Shown in pieces: positions 54,901-62,489 of a stretch of DNA of 64,000 nucleotides (position 1 is the first letter of the stretch; the number at the start of each line of letters is the position of its first letter). Under the pieces are notes generated by a model. The model saw only the letters and a program-made list of their open reading frames with translations, made no database searches and was not told where the DNA came from. Location of the stretch: NCBI RefSeq assembly GCF_026341815.1, contig NZ_JAPENX010000001.1, positions 310,001-374,000 of the forward strand, read 5' to 3'. The translations under genes were made by a program, and so were the position numbers. This stretch comes from Streptomyces sp. NBC_00572. GTDB lineage: Bacteria; Actinomycetota; Actinomycetes; Streptomycetales; Streptomycetaceae.

Positions 54901-56408
54901 TAGTCGGCGACGTCCTGGGCGCTGCTCTCCCGGGTGTGGTCGAGGTCCAGGACCGCCGGGTCGCCCTCGAACGCGTCCACGACATGGGGGCGCATGCCGA
55001 CGAGGAGCCGTACACAGGGAATCCGGAGCAGGGGGCGCAGCAGGTCCTGCGCGATCCGCCGGGCCTCGGTGTCGTCGCCGTGGGCCTCGCCCGCCTCGTC
55101 GAGGGCGTCCACGATCAGGTGGAGCGGGGCCCTGCGGGTCGCGAGGGAGCCGAGGAGCGCCTGTGGGGTGGCGGCGGTGATCCCCGCGGCGTCGGCGACC
55201 GCGGCCACGAGGTCTTCGAGGTAGCGGTGCCGGGCGTGGATGGCGGTGGGGGCGGGGGCGTTCGCCGTAAGGCCGCCGGAGCGCAGCAGTACCTTGCCGA
55301 GGAGGGCCGACTTGCCGACGCCGGGGCCTCCGGTGACGATCAGGCCCCGGCGCCACTTGGCGTCGCCGTGGGCCAGCCAGGCGCTGATGCGATCGACTTC
55401 TTCGGTGCGGCCGGTGAAGTAGGAGGCATGCCGTCCGGGCGCGGTGTGTTCGAAGCCCTGGCCGCGCGGGGCGAAGTGGGTCTCCAGGTCGGCGCGCCTG
55501 CGCTGCGCCTCGGCGCCGTCGCCTGCGGCGGCGAATCGGGCGGCCAGTTCGGCGACGTCACCCTCGTCGTACCGGGCCTCGGGGCGGTAGCCGGTGTTCT
55601 CGAAGCGGAAGAAGGAGTGGCTCTCGCTCTCGATGGCGCAACGGGCCCTCTGGCGGATCCGGGCGGCCTCGAAGATGTGGTTGACGGTATCCACGACCTG
55701 GCTCACCGAGAGGTACTCCTGCTTCTGGGAGACGGCGAGCCGGGCGAGGGCCGTTTCGAGGACGGAGGCGAAGACCATCGAGGAGGCGGGTTCCCCGGCT
55801 CGGGCGACGGCGATCGCGGCGAAGTCGGTGAGTCGACGGCCGTCGGAGGCCGGGCGGCCCGCGAGGCGGTCGACGGCGCCTCGCTTGAGTGCGGCGTGCA
55901 GCTGTTCGGCGACGGCGGCCGCGTCGGTGCCGCCCTGTCCCGCGTCGCAGGTGTCGACGACGAGCAGGACCCGTTCGGCGCCGGAAGCCAGGACGATGCG
56001 GGTGAGGTCCTCGGCGGCGAGTGCCGTGCCGACGAGCCGGTCGCGGTGGCTGTCGGCGCAGAGCAGGTAGTGACGGTCGGCGGTGCCGATGCCGTGCCCC
56101 GTCCAGTACACGACGACGGAGGTCCCGGTGCCTTCGGTGCGGTAGGCCCAGTCGCGGAGCCGCTTCTGGGTGGTGACGAGGTCGGCGTCGGTGACGCGTT
56201 CCTCGATGTGGTAGCCGAGCCCGCCGAATACGTGGACGGCGACACCCAACTCCTCGGCCACCCAGGGGAGTTCGGGCTCATGTCGGTATTTCGCGGTGCC
56301 GACGACGACGAGCCTGCGGTGGATCCCGGCCGCCCCGCCGTCTGCCGGGTTCTCGCCGCCGGCCCCGGCCGTTCCGTCCGTCCCGCCCACCCCGACCACC
56401 CCGCTCAC
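51978..56408 (-). CDS. Caspase-like protease/STAND NTPase/beta-propeller fusion (candidate defence protein)
   Basis: 1476 residues, GTG start; the largest gene in the window. Residues about 30-270 are a caspase-like (peptidase C14) domain with catalytic His105 in VVYWTGHGIG and Cys154 in LLVVDTCDAGQGG. Residues about 330-560 are a STAND/NACHT-like NTPase module: FTGRTEEVDRI, Walker A TGGPGVGKSALLG (360-367), Walker B LHLIVDALDEAGE (Asp437/Glu438) and arginine in GMRP. A helical/winged region (about 560-800) follows, then a C-terminal beta-propeller-like region of about 650 residues with WD-like blades (GQDGLVRAWDVEGG, RPWVALGTAERVLVCDVESG). Both active sites appear intact. Such fusions are thought to sense a trigger through the repeat domain, oligomerise and release protease activity. 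A TATAAC box 7 nt upstream suggests a leaderless message. Confidence 0.9.
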   Translation of the reverse strand: MSGVVGVGGTDGTAGAGGENPADGGAAGIHRRLVVVGTAKYRHEPELPWVAEELGVAVHVFGGLGYHIEERVTDADLVTTQKRLRDWAYRTEGTGTSVVVYWTGHGIGTADRHYLLCADSHRDRLVGTALAAEDLTRIVLASGAERVLLVVDTCDAGQGGTDAAAVAEQLHAALKRGAVDRLAGRPASDGRRLTDFAAIAVARAGEPASSMVFASVLETALARLAVSQKQEYLSVSQVVDTVNHIFEAARIRQRARCAIESESHSFFRFENTGYRPEARYDEGDVAELAARFAAAGDGAEAQRRRADLETHFAPRGQGFEHTAPGRHASYFTGRTEEVDRISAWLAHGDAKWRRGLIVTGGPGVGKSALLGKVLLRSGGLTANAPAPTAIHARHRYLEDLVAAVADAAGITAATPQALLGSLATRRAPLHLIVDALDEAGEAHGDDTEARRIAQDLLRPLLRIPCVRLLVGMRPHVVDAFEGDPAVLDLDHTRESSAQDVADYARRLLQAPDGPASKGPYDDAAAKTVAEEIAARVHGGFLSARIAARYLGRAARAIDTTAPDWRTRVPEVGESPGDTFLRVLRHRLGPDAERGFALLGALALSEGAGLPPDQVWRAVAAACHPEPGTTFAWEDLAWLLDTAGEYLVEDLDADGRSVYRLYHQAYADALRSTFDSGVRQRVADHLATVVPDGPGGPRWGEAPPYLRRHLAEHAEGTTLLDTLALDPEYLLTADMPALQRVLDRATTGPARTTARTVAHCAAVLHSDTDPGVRAAHLRLSAFQSGAGELAAAVRDRYPELPWDTEWADVEPVSYATVGTFPHPVTEAVVVPVHGGPTLVGVGQDGLVRAWDVEGGGFRAEFPAGFGAVDTVRGHRSRPWVALGTAERVLVCDVESGDVLGAVARGDAADWALADLAGACVLAVLDRSDGVTLHHVTSDRAPLVLPGGRVLRGERLAVAERDDGDLLVAVVLGRGRRWPSRLNVWDVSPDDAAESGFAACRVLRRRLRTRGVTALEAYGSVVAVGGPSHRGEDGHTVRTTEANGLRVVEWVGFGAAPVLLLGPPDEPGGDPLCHQATASSVKTWDAQGAWVGSTRTDAPVRLLLAVRQGPDGRASLLVSLGHEALTAKVWPPASSREPDEAPGSRVLSLRTGLADRKPVVITRTATGLRMRDGVSGESLAEEDDPDALWEVSAHPGMPVLRWRVPAAAREDVEAWRPGSRPSSKRGVTVGSPRDWVIGLPGKAHRAAVLRDHGRGGSRFALDGDGASGAGPTHTAFSRRSPAKAVPVGRGVVVAFTGTHAVTSRERFVDSSPDGETHVSDLTLTVTAHDLVVLALPGADIHCEKFLQLDARGDEEEATFDPVPFDLGLWPGGPAVGVLADDTLTVRTWPGGPGGTSGTERAVKRPDTARISAFRLQTRQDRPTVLTATAGGTLTLFTADTTEVLLRIRLGCEVQDIEWVDDTHLAVLTATGPLILRLG

Positions 56409-56448
56409 GAGGCCAGTTATACCCCGAAGCCCCGGGGTCCCGAAGGCC

Positions 56449-57042
56449 TCAGGGCCGCAGTGCCCGCAGCAGCAGGTCGGCGAGGTGGCCGGCGACCTGC
56501 TCGGGGGTGAGCGGGCCGTCCGGGCGGTACCAGGTGGAGAGGTGGTGCACCGAGCCGAAGTGGTAGTCGACGACCAGGTCGGCGGGGGTGGCCGAGGAGA
56601 ACACCCCGGCCCGCTGCCCCTCCTCGATCAGGGCGCGGAACCGCTCGTGGTAGTGCCGCCGCTCCGACCTGACCTGCTTGTTCTTCTCCGGGCTGAGGTG
56701 GTGCATGGAGCGGAAGAAGATGGCGGCGTCGTCGAGGTTCTCGATGGTGGTGACGACGACGTCGGCGGCGGCTTCGCGCAGCCGGTCCTCGATGGGCGCG
56801 TCGGCGTCCGCGAAGGCGTCGAGGCGCTCCTGCTGGAGGCGGAGGACGCGGGAGTAGACCTCCTGGAGGAGGTCCTCCTTGGAGCCGAAGTAGTGGTAGA
56901 GCGCACCCTTGGTGACCCCGGCCGCCTCGACGATCTCCTGGACGGAGGTGCGGTCGTACCCCTGCTCGGCGAAGAGCCGGGTGGCGGCGGCGAGGAGCCT
57001 CTGGGGGACGGGTGTGCCGCTCCCGTCCGTCGTCCTGGCCAT
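56449..57042 (-). CDS. TetR-family transcriptional regulator
   Basis: 197 residues, ATG 57042. N-terminal HTH (RLLAAATRLFAEQGYDRTSVQEIVEAAGVTKGALYHYFGSKEDLL, core EIVEAAGVTKGALYHYFGSKE) and a helical C-terminal ligand domain with FFRSMHHLSPEKNKQV. It is encoded downstream of an SDR gene on the same strand and 40 bp upstream of the caspase-STAND gene. Its likely operators are the 17-bp sites at 49656 and 57997, which would make it a repressor of the SDR and of the phosphotransferase-acyl-CoA dehydrogenase pair. This type of regulator often binds acyl-CoA, but the ligand here is inferred. Confidence 0.88.
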   Translation of the reverse strand: MARTTDGSGTPVPQRLLAAATRLFAEQGYDRTSVQEIVEAAGVTKGALYHYFGSKEDLLQEVYSRVLRLQQERLDAFADADAPIEDRLREAAADVVVTTIENLDDAAIFFRSMHHLSPEKNKQVRSERRHYHERFRALIEEGQRAGVFSSATPADLVVDYHFGSVHHLSTWYRPDGPLTPEQVAGHLADLLLRALRP

Positions 57043-57113
57043 GCTCCGCCGCCTTCCGGTCGTTCTCGGTGGTCGTTCTGGGGTGATGGTGCTCGGTGAT
57101 TGTTTTCGGTCAA

Positions 57114-57127
57114 GGGAACGCGTTCCC
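57114..57127. promoter_or_regulatory. Palindrome GGGAACGCGTTCCC between SDR and TetR
   Basis: A perfect 14-bp palindrome, 72-85 bp upstream of the TetR start and 34 bp after the SDR stop (minus strand). It could be an operator for the TetR gene or for another regulator; it does not match the 17-bp sites at 49656 and 57997. It has no loop, so a terminator is less likely. Confidence 0.5.
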
Positions 57128-57160
57128 GCCGGTAGATCTTCGCATCCGCCGGGGCGTCTG

Positions 57161-57937
57161 CTAACGGGTGCCCGTCTCCCAGGTCTGCTGGACGTGGTTC
57201 ATGGTGCCGAGCCAGCGCTCGGGGTCGGCGGCCCGGTTCCGGTAGTAGCCGGCCACCTCGGGGTGCGGCAGCACGAGGAAGCGGTCGGCGGCGATGGCGT
57301 CGAGGAGGGCGTCGGCGACGTCCTCGGGCTCGATGGCGGTGGGGGCCAGGACGAGGTCGCCGGCCGTTCCGGCGGCCGTGAGCATGTCCGTACGGACGCC
57401 CTGCGGGCAGATGGCGTGGACGGCGAGGCCACGGTGCCGGTAGGTGAGGGAGAGCCATTCGGCGAAGGCGTACGCGCCGTGCTTGGAGACGCTGTACGGC
57501 GCCGCGCCGATCATGGTGAGCAGTCCGGCAGCGGAGACCGTGGACACGAACCGGCCGCTGCCGCGCTCCAGCCAGTCGGGGAGCAGGGCGCGGGCCGCGC
57601 GGACGTGGGCCATGACGTTGACGTCCCAGGCGGCGGCCCAGACGTCCTCGTCGGCGAAGGCGTCACCCGGCGAGGAGAGTCCGGCGTTGGCGCACCAGAT
57701 GTCGACGGTGCCGCCGAGGGCCTCGCGGGCCTCGTCGACGACGGCGGAGGCGTCTCCGGGGACGGCGAGGGCGCCGATCTCCTCGGCGACGGCCTTGGTG
57801 CGGACGGGGTCGAGGTCGTTGACGACGACCCGGGCCCCCTCGGCGACGAACCGGCGCGCGAGGGCGGCGCCGATGCCTCCGCCCGCTCCCGTGACGACGA
57901 CTCCGGCGCCCTGGACCTGGTTCGTGCCCTCGCTCAT
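57161..57937 (-). CDS. Short-chain dehydrogenase/reductase
   Basis: 258 residues from ATG 57937 (AGGTGG upstream). Classical SDR: VVVTGAGGGIGAALARRFVAEGA (core GAGGGIGAALA), acidic residue after beta2 (VVVNDLDP, suggesting NAD), CANAGLSSP, catalytic Ser in FVSTVSAAGLL, and PYSVSKHGAYAFAEWL with Tyr and Lys. It should oxidise a hydroxy-acyl or alcohol substrate. An operator almost identical to the one in front of the phosphotransferase/acyl-CoA dehydrogenase pair lies 60-76 bp upstream, suggesting it works in the same pathway. Confidence 0.92.
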   Translation of the reverse strand: MSEGTNQVQGAGVVVTGAGGGIGAALARRFVAEGARVVVNDLDPVRTKAVAEEIGALAVPGDASAVVDEAREALGGTVDIWCANAGLSSPGDAFADEDVWAAAWDVNVMAHVRAARALLPDWLERGSGRFVSTVSAAGLLTMIGAAPYSVSKHGAYAFAEWLSLTYRHRGLAVHAICPQGVRTDMLTAAGTAGDLVLAPTAIEPEDVADALLDAIAADRFLVLPHPEVAGYYRNRAADPERWLGTMNHVQQTWETGTR

Positions 57938-57996
57938 GGACCCACCTCTCCGTATGACGGCTTGACGACCTGCGGCGACCTGTGACGACGCGGACA

Positions 57997-58013
57997 GACT
58001 AACCAGTCGGTAT
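57997..58013 (+). promoter_or_regulatory. TetR-type operator upstream of the SDR gene
   Basis: GACTAACCAGTCGGTAT; on the other strand ATACCGACTGGTTAGTC, which agrees with the site at 49656-49672 in 15 of 17 positions. It is located in the 190-bp divergent gap between the SDR gene and the NamZ-like gene and may serve either promoter. Confidence 0.8.
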
Positions 58014-58127
58014 GGAAAGACGGAAGAGTGTCGGCCGCATGCCTCGTTCCCGTGGGCGGTCAGGACGGCTAGCGTGCGTGCCCATGTCACGCGCCCCGGC
58101 CGGGGACGGCGATCGAGGAGGTTTCGC

Positions 58128-59378
58128 ATGGGCCTGTCGCGACGGAGTCTGCTGGCCGCCGGGGGCGCCCTCGGGGCGGCGGCGGCCACCGCGCCCACCG
58201 TCTCGGCGGCGGGGCAGCCGCACGGGCACGGGGGCGTACGGACCGGCTTCGAGCGGCTCGCCGACGACGGGTACGCCCTGCTCGCCGGCGAGCGGGTGGG
58301 CATCGTCACCAATCCGACCGGCATCACCCGGGACGCCCGGCACATCGTGGACGTGATGCACGCCGACGAGCGGGTGGACCTGGTCGCCGTCTTCGGCCCC
58401 GAGCACGGCTTCCGGGGCACCGCGCAGGCGGGCGGCTCCGAGGGGCGGTACGACGACCCGGCGACCGGACTGCCCGTCTACGACACGTACCTGAAGAGCG
58501 GGCAGCCGCTCGCGGACGTCTTCACCGCCTCCGGTGTGGACACGGTCGTCTTCGACATCCAGGACGCCGGCGCCCGCTTCTACACCTACATCTGGACGCT
58601 GTACGACTGCATGGTGGCCGCGGCCCTCGCCGGGAAGCGGTTCGTGGTCCTGGACCGGCCGAACCCGGTGACCGGACGGGCAGCGCTCGGTCCCGTCCTG
58701 GACCGGGCGTTCGCCACCTTCGTCGGACGCGAGCCGATCGCCCAGGCGCACGGCATGACGGTGGCCGAACTGGCCCGCCTCTTCAACGGCGAGTTCCTGG
58801 CGTCGCCGGTCGCCCTGGAGACCGTACGGATGACGGGCTGGCGGCGCACCGACTTCTTCGACGCGACCGGGCTGCCCTGGGTGCCGCCCAGCCCCAACAT
58901 GCCGACCCCGGACACCGCGCTCGTCTACTCGGGGACCTGCCTCTTCGAGGGCACGAACCTCTCCGAGGGGCGGGGCACCACCCGCCCCTTCGAGCTCCTC
59001 GGCGCCGAGGGGATCGACCGGCGGTGGGCGGAGGCGGCGAACGCGCTCGCACTGCCCGGGGTTCGGTTCCGCGAGGCGTACTTCGCGCCGACCTTCTCCA
59101 AGTTCCAGGGGAAGACCGTGGGCGGGGTGCAGCTGCACGTCCACGACAGGGAGGCCTTCGATCCGGTACGGGCCGGGATCGGGCTCCTGGTCACCGCCCG
59201 CAGCTCCTGGTCCGGCTTCGCGTGGCGGGCGGACAACTGGATCGACAAGCTGACCGGTTCGACCCGGGTACGGACGCTGATCGACGCGGGCGCCGGGGTG
59301 GACGAGGTCGTCGGGGCGTGGCAGGCGGACCTGGCGGCCTTCCGGGCGGTGCGGAAGGAGTATCTGCTGTACCGCTGA
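58128..59378 (+). CDS. Exported exo-beta-N-acetylmuramidase-like protein (NamZ, DUF1343, GH171)
   Basis: 416 residues from ATG 58128 with GAGGAGG 7 nt upstream. N-terminal Tat signal: MGLSRRSLLAAGGALGAAAA with SRRSLL twin-arginine motif and cleavage near residue 30. The rest is DUF1343: VGIVTNPTGITRDARHIVDV, FGPEHGFRG, VFDIQDAGARFYTYIWTLYDCM (core QDAGARFYTYIWTL), LDRPNPVTG, and LSEGRGTTRPFELLGA. This family includes NamZ, which removes terminal N-acetylmuramic acid from peptidoglycan fragments. Export by Tat suggests a folded secreted enzyme acting in the wall or medium, possibly for peptidoglycan salvage or competition. It precedes an erythromycin-esterase homologue 74 bp downstream. Confidence 0.92.
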   Translation: MGLSRRSLLAAGGALGAAAATAPTVSAAGQPHGHGGVRTGFERLADDGYALLAGERVGIVTNPTGITRDARHIVDVMHADERVDLVAVFGPEHGFRGTAQAGGSEGRYDDPATGLPVYDTYLKSGQPLADVFTASGVDTVVFDIQDAGARFYTYIWTLYDCMVAAALAGKRFVVLDRPNPVTGRAALGPVLDRAFATFVGREPIAQAHGMTVAELARLFNGEFLASPVALETVRMTGWRRTDFFDATGLPWVPPSPNMPTPDTALVYSGTCLFEGTNLSEGRGTTRPFELLGAEGIDRRWAEAANALALPGVRFREAYFAPTFSKFQGKTVGGVQLHVHDREAFDPVRAGIGLLVTARSSWSGFAWRADNWIDKLTGSTRVRTLIDAGAGVDEVVGAWQADLAAFRAVRKEYLLYR

Positions 59379-59452
59379 AGGGGGTTGCCCCCCGCTGCAC
59401 AGGGGTGGAGGCCGGATGTTCCCGAGGGTGTCCGGCCGACCACGCTTGCCCC

Positions 59453-60832
59453 ATGAACCTCTCCACGCCCTCCACGCCCTCCATGCCCTCCTCGCCTCCC
59501 TCGCCCTCCTTACGGCGCCGTCTTCCCCTCGTCGGGCTGCTCGTCGCCGCGTGCCTCGGCACCCTGGCGCCCGCCGCCGGGGCGGCCGGCTCCCCGGCCG
59601 TCCCCGATCCCGCGCGCGAACTCGCCCGCACCTCACAGCCGTTGACCGATCTGCGCCCGCTCGACCGGATGATCGGCTCGGCCAAGGTCGTCGGCATCGG
59701 TGAGGCCACCCACAGCTCGGCGGAGTTCTTCACCGCCAAGCACCGGATCTTCGAGCACCTCGTGGAGCGCAAGGGCTTCACCACCTTCGCCCTGGAGGCC
59801 AACTGGTCCACCGGGCTGCTCGTCGACGAGTGGGTGCGCACCGGCCGCGGCGACATCCGGGCGATCATGCGGGACGAGTTCCAGGAGTCGTACCGCCTCT
59901 GGAACACCGAGGAGTACCTCGACCTCTTCCGCTGGATGCGGCGGCACAACCAGCTCCACCCCGGCCACCAGGTCCGCTTCATGGGCAACGACCTCGGCTA
60001 CGCGGGCGCGAACCTCTTCGACGAGGTGACCTCCTACGTGGCCCGCACCCACCCCGCGCTCCTCCCCCGTTTCCAGGAGCTGTACCGGACCTCGCGCCCC
60101 ACGGGCGAGGTCGAGGCGTGGATGAAGGGGTACATGACCAGGCCGCGCCCCGAACGGCAGCGGATGGCCGCCGATGTGAACGCCGCTCTCGCCCTCCTGG
60201 AACGACAGCGGCCCGGAAAGGGCGCACGCGCGCGTGAGGCGGCGGAGTGGGCGGTGCAGCACGCGCGGGCCATCGCCCAGGTCGGCACCGAGTTCGCCCA
60301 CGACATGTTCACGGACGCCGGGGCCGCCGAGGCGATGCTCTACCGCGACCGGGTCATGGCCGAGAACACCGTGTGGTGGCAGCGGCGGACCGGGGACCGG
60401 ATCGTGCTCTCCGCGCACAACGGACACGTCGGCTACGAGACCACGAATCCCGAGCAGTACCCGCGGCTCCAGGGCGCCTTCCTGCGGGACGCCCTCGGCC
60501 GGGACTACGTGAGCGTCGGCGCCTCCTTCGGACAGGGCTCCTTCAACGCGCACGACACCGAGGCCCCCGGCGAACCACTCCGGGCCTTCACCGTCGGACC
60601 CCTCGGCCCCGACAGCAGCGCCCACACCCTGGACCGGGTCTCGCCCGGCGCCTTCTACCTGGACCTGCGGCACACGACGCCGACGGCGCGCGACTGGCTC
60701 GGCACGCACCGGACGAGCCGGGTCATCGGGACGGCGTACCCCTGGGTGGGCACGGAGGCGCAGGTGCGCCTGTCCACGGCGTACGACCTGCTCATCCACT
60801 TCCCCCGGATCACGGCGGCCCGGCTGCGCTGA
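59453..60832 (+). CDS. Erythromycin-esterase family protein with signal peptide
   Basis: 459 residues from ATG 59453. N-terminal Ser/Pro-rich stretch followed by a hydrophobic signal-like segment (RRRLPLVGLLVAACLGTLAPAAGAA). The rest is EreA-like: VGIGEATHSSAEFFTAKHRI, core GEATHSSAEFF, FALEANWSTGLLVDEWV, MRDEFQESYRLWNTEEYLDLF, MGNDLGYAG, and VLSAHNGHVGYET. These include the metal or catalytic His and Glu residues of Ere. Members hydrolyse macrolide lactones or other substrates; most Streptomyces copies have no proven resistance role. The signal peptide suggests it is exported, unlike cytoplasmic EreA. No ribosome site is visible near the start. Confidence 0.85.
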   Translation: MNLSTPSTPSMPSSPPSPSLRRRLPLVGLLVAACLGTLAPAAGAAGSPAVPDPARELARTSQPLTDLRPLDRMIGSAKVVGIGEATHSSAEFFTAKHRIFEHLVERKGFTTFALEANWSTGLLVDEWVRTGRGDIRAIMRDEFQESYRLWNTEEYLDLFRWMRRHNQLHPGHQVRFMGNDLGYAGANLFDEVTSYVARTHPALLPRFQELYRTSRPTGEVEAWMKGYMTRPRPERQRMAADVNAALALLERQRPGKGARAREAAEWAVQHARAIAQVGTEFAHDMFTDAGAAEAMLYRDRVMAENTVWWQRRTGDRIVLSAHNGHVGYETTNPEQYPRLQGAFLRDALGRDYVSVGASFGQGSFNAHDTEAPGEPLRAFTVGPLGPDSSAHTLDRVSPGAFYLDLRHTTPTARDWLGTHRTSRVIGTAYPWVGTEAQVRLSTAYDLLIHFPRITAARLR

Positions 60833-60940
60833 ACGGGGCACGCGCGCGTGGCCCGGCCGGCACCGGGCGGGGCACGTACGCGTGACGCCGCTGCGCCGAG
60901 TGGGGCACGCGCGCGCCGTACGACTGCGCCGACGGAGGTA

Positions 60941-60972
60941 CGGGGCCCGGTCGAGGTCTGACCGGGGCCCCG
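60941..60972 (+). terminator. Probable terminator after the esterase-family gene
   Basis: CGGGGCCCGGTC (60941-60952) pairs with GACCGGGGCCCCG (60960-60972), a stem of 12 pairs with one bulged base and a 7-nt loop, 108 bp after the stop at 60832. Confidence 0.65.
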
Positions 60973-61060
60973 CCCGGGCATGCTGGCCCTTGGAGCCGCC
61001 GCCCGCGCGGAGCGCGCCCTGGGCGCGGCGGCCACCTCGACGTGGAGGGACGGTCGGACC

Positions 61061-62287
61061 GTGACCGGGATGAGTGTGGAGCCGTACCGGGAGATCACCT
61101 TCGACAAGGAGGGCGACGGGCCCGCGGGGCAGTCCGCCGCCCTCGCCGCACTGGCCCGGCAGGGTCTGACCGACCTGGTCGTGTTCGCGCACGGGTGGAA
61201 CAACTCGCCTTCCGGCGCCACCCGGCTCTACTCCGACTTCTTCGAGCCCTTTCCCGGTCTGTTCGCTCCCGGGGAGGAGGTCGGGTACGCGGGGGTGATC
61301 TGGCCCTCGATGATGTTCACGGGCGAGCCGGTCCCGGACTACCGGGCCCTCGTGTCGGTCCTGCCGGAGAAGGAGTCCGTCCTCGACCGGCTCACGGAGC
61401 TCCTCGTGACGGAGCCGGCGGAGGAGGCCGCGTTCGCCGAGTTCGGAGAGCTGCTGCGGGAGCTGACGGACGTGTCCGCCGGTGGTGGCGACCGTGAGGG
61501 CGCCGCCGGGGCCCGGGAGCCGGTGCCGGAGTTCCTGGTCGGGGACCCGGTGGAGGTGTGCGCCCTGTTCACCGAGGCGCTCGGGGCGGACGCCGTCCCG
61601 CCGGAGGGTTTCGGGGAGGGGCTCAAGCGGTACTGGAAGGGGGCCCGCGAGGCCCTGCGGCAGGCCACGTACTACGTGATGAAGAAGCGGTCCGGGCGGG
61701 TCGGCGAGTTCGGCCTCGGGCCCCTGCTCGGCGAGGTCGCCCGCGCCGCCCCCGGCCTCCGCGTCCATCTGGTGGGTCACAGCATGGGCGCCCGGCTCGT
61801 CGCGTACGCGCTGAAGGGGCTGCCGTCGGGAGCCCGTCCGGTCGCCTCCGTGACCCTCCTCCAGGGCGCCTTCTCGCACTACGCGTTCGCGGCGCGGCTG
61901 CCGCACGACCCCGGTCGCCCGGGCTCGCTGCGCGACATGCAGCAGCGGGTCCGGGGGCCCGTGGTGGCCTGCTACTCGCGGCACGACACCGCGCTCGGGG
62001 TGATGTATCCGCTGGCGTCCCGGCTCGCGGGCGACGACTCCGAGTCGTTCGCCGCGACGACCGGACTGCTCGGCACGGACGATCCGCGCTGGGGGGCGAT
62101 CGGGCACGACGGCGTCCAGGCGGTGCCCGGGACGGTGGCACGGAACCTTGCGGCGGTCCTGCGCGAGGGAGTGCCGGCCTCGGGGTGTGTGAGCGTCGAC
62201 ACGGCGGACGTGGTCCGCTCGCACAGCGACATCCGCCGGGCCGAGCTGGCCCGGGTGGTGGTGTCGGCGGCGAGGACGGGCAGGTAG
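61061..62287 (+). CDS. Serine-hydrolase-like alpha/beta hydrolase
   Basis: 408 residues from GTG 61061 (GGAGGG about 12 nt upstream); ATG 61070, 405 residues, is an alternative. Alpha/beta hydrolase with nucleophile elbow VHLVGHSMGARLVAYAL, the oxyanion region VVFAHGWNNSPSG, and later VVACYSRHDTALGVMY where Asp and HD may provide the catalytic acid, with a final His in GHDGVQAVPG. There is no signal peptide. The central 110-residue insertion between strand 3 and the nucleophile is mostly polar and not recognised. It is likely a serine esterase or lipase; substrate unknown. Confidence 0.8.
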   Translation: MTGMSVEPYREITFDKEGDGPAGQSAALAALARQGLTDLVVFAHGWNNSPSGATRLYSDFFEPFPGLFAPGEEVGYAGVIWPSMMFTGEPVPDYRALVSVLPEKESVLDRLTELLVTEPAEEAAFAEFGELLRELTDVSAGGGDREGAAGAREPVPEFLVGDPVEVCALFTEALGADAVPPEGFGEGLKRYWKGAREALRQATYYVMKKRSGRVGEFGLGPLLGEVARAAPGLRVHLVGHSMGARLVAYALKGLPSGARPVASVTLLQGAFSHYAFAARLPHDPGRPGSLRDMQQRVRGPVVACYSRHDTALGVMYPLASRLAGDDSESFAATTGLLGTDDPRWGAIGHDGVQAVPGTVARNLAAVLREGVPASGCVSVDTADVVRSHSDIRRAELARVVVSAARTGR

Positions 62288-62489
62288 AGGGGGGTGCGGG
62301 ACCTCCGCCGGCTCTCACCCGGACTCCGCCCCCACCTCGTCCGCACCCCAGCGGACTCTTCGGTTCCGCCCTCCCCCGGGGCCTCTCGCGCACTGCTGAT
62401 GGCTGCCATCGGAATTTCGATGGAACACGGCGGGGCGCTCGTTCGTCCCTCTGATATCGCGGAAGGACCAGCGACGGAGGTGGCGGGAG

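Noticed and set aside
59453-60832. Macrolide resistance gene
   Set aside because: Family membership alone does not prove resistance; a signal-like N-terminus and no adjacent resistance or macrolide genes argue against a firm call.
59633-62224. An 863-codon minus-strand open frame
   Set aside because: Antisense to the Ere-like and alpha/beta hydrolase genes, which carry real catalytic motifs.
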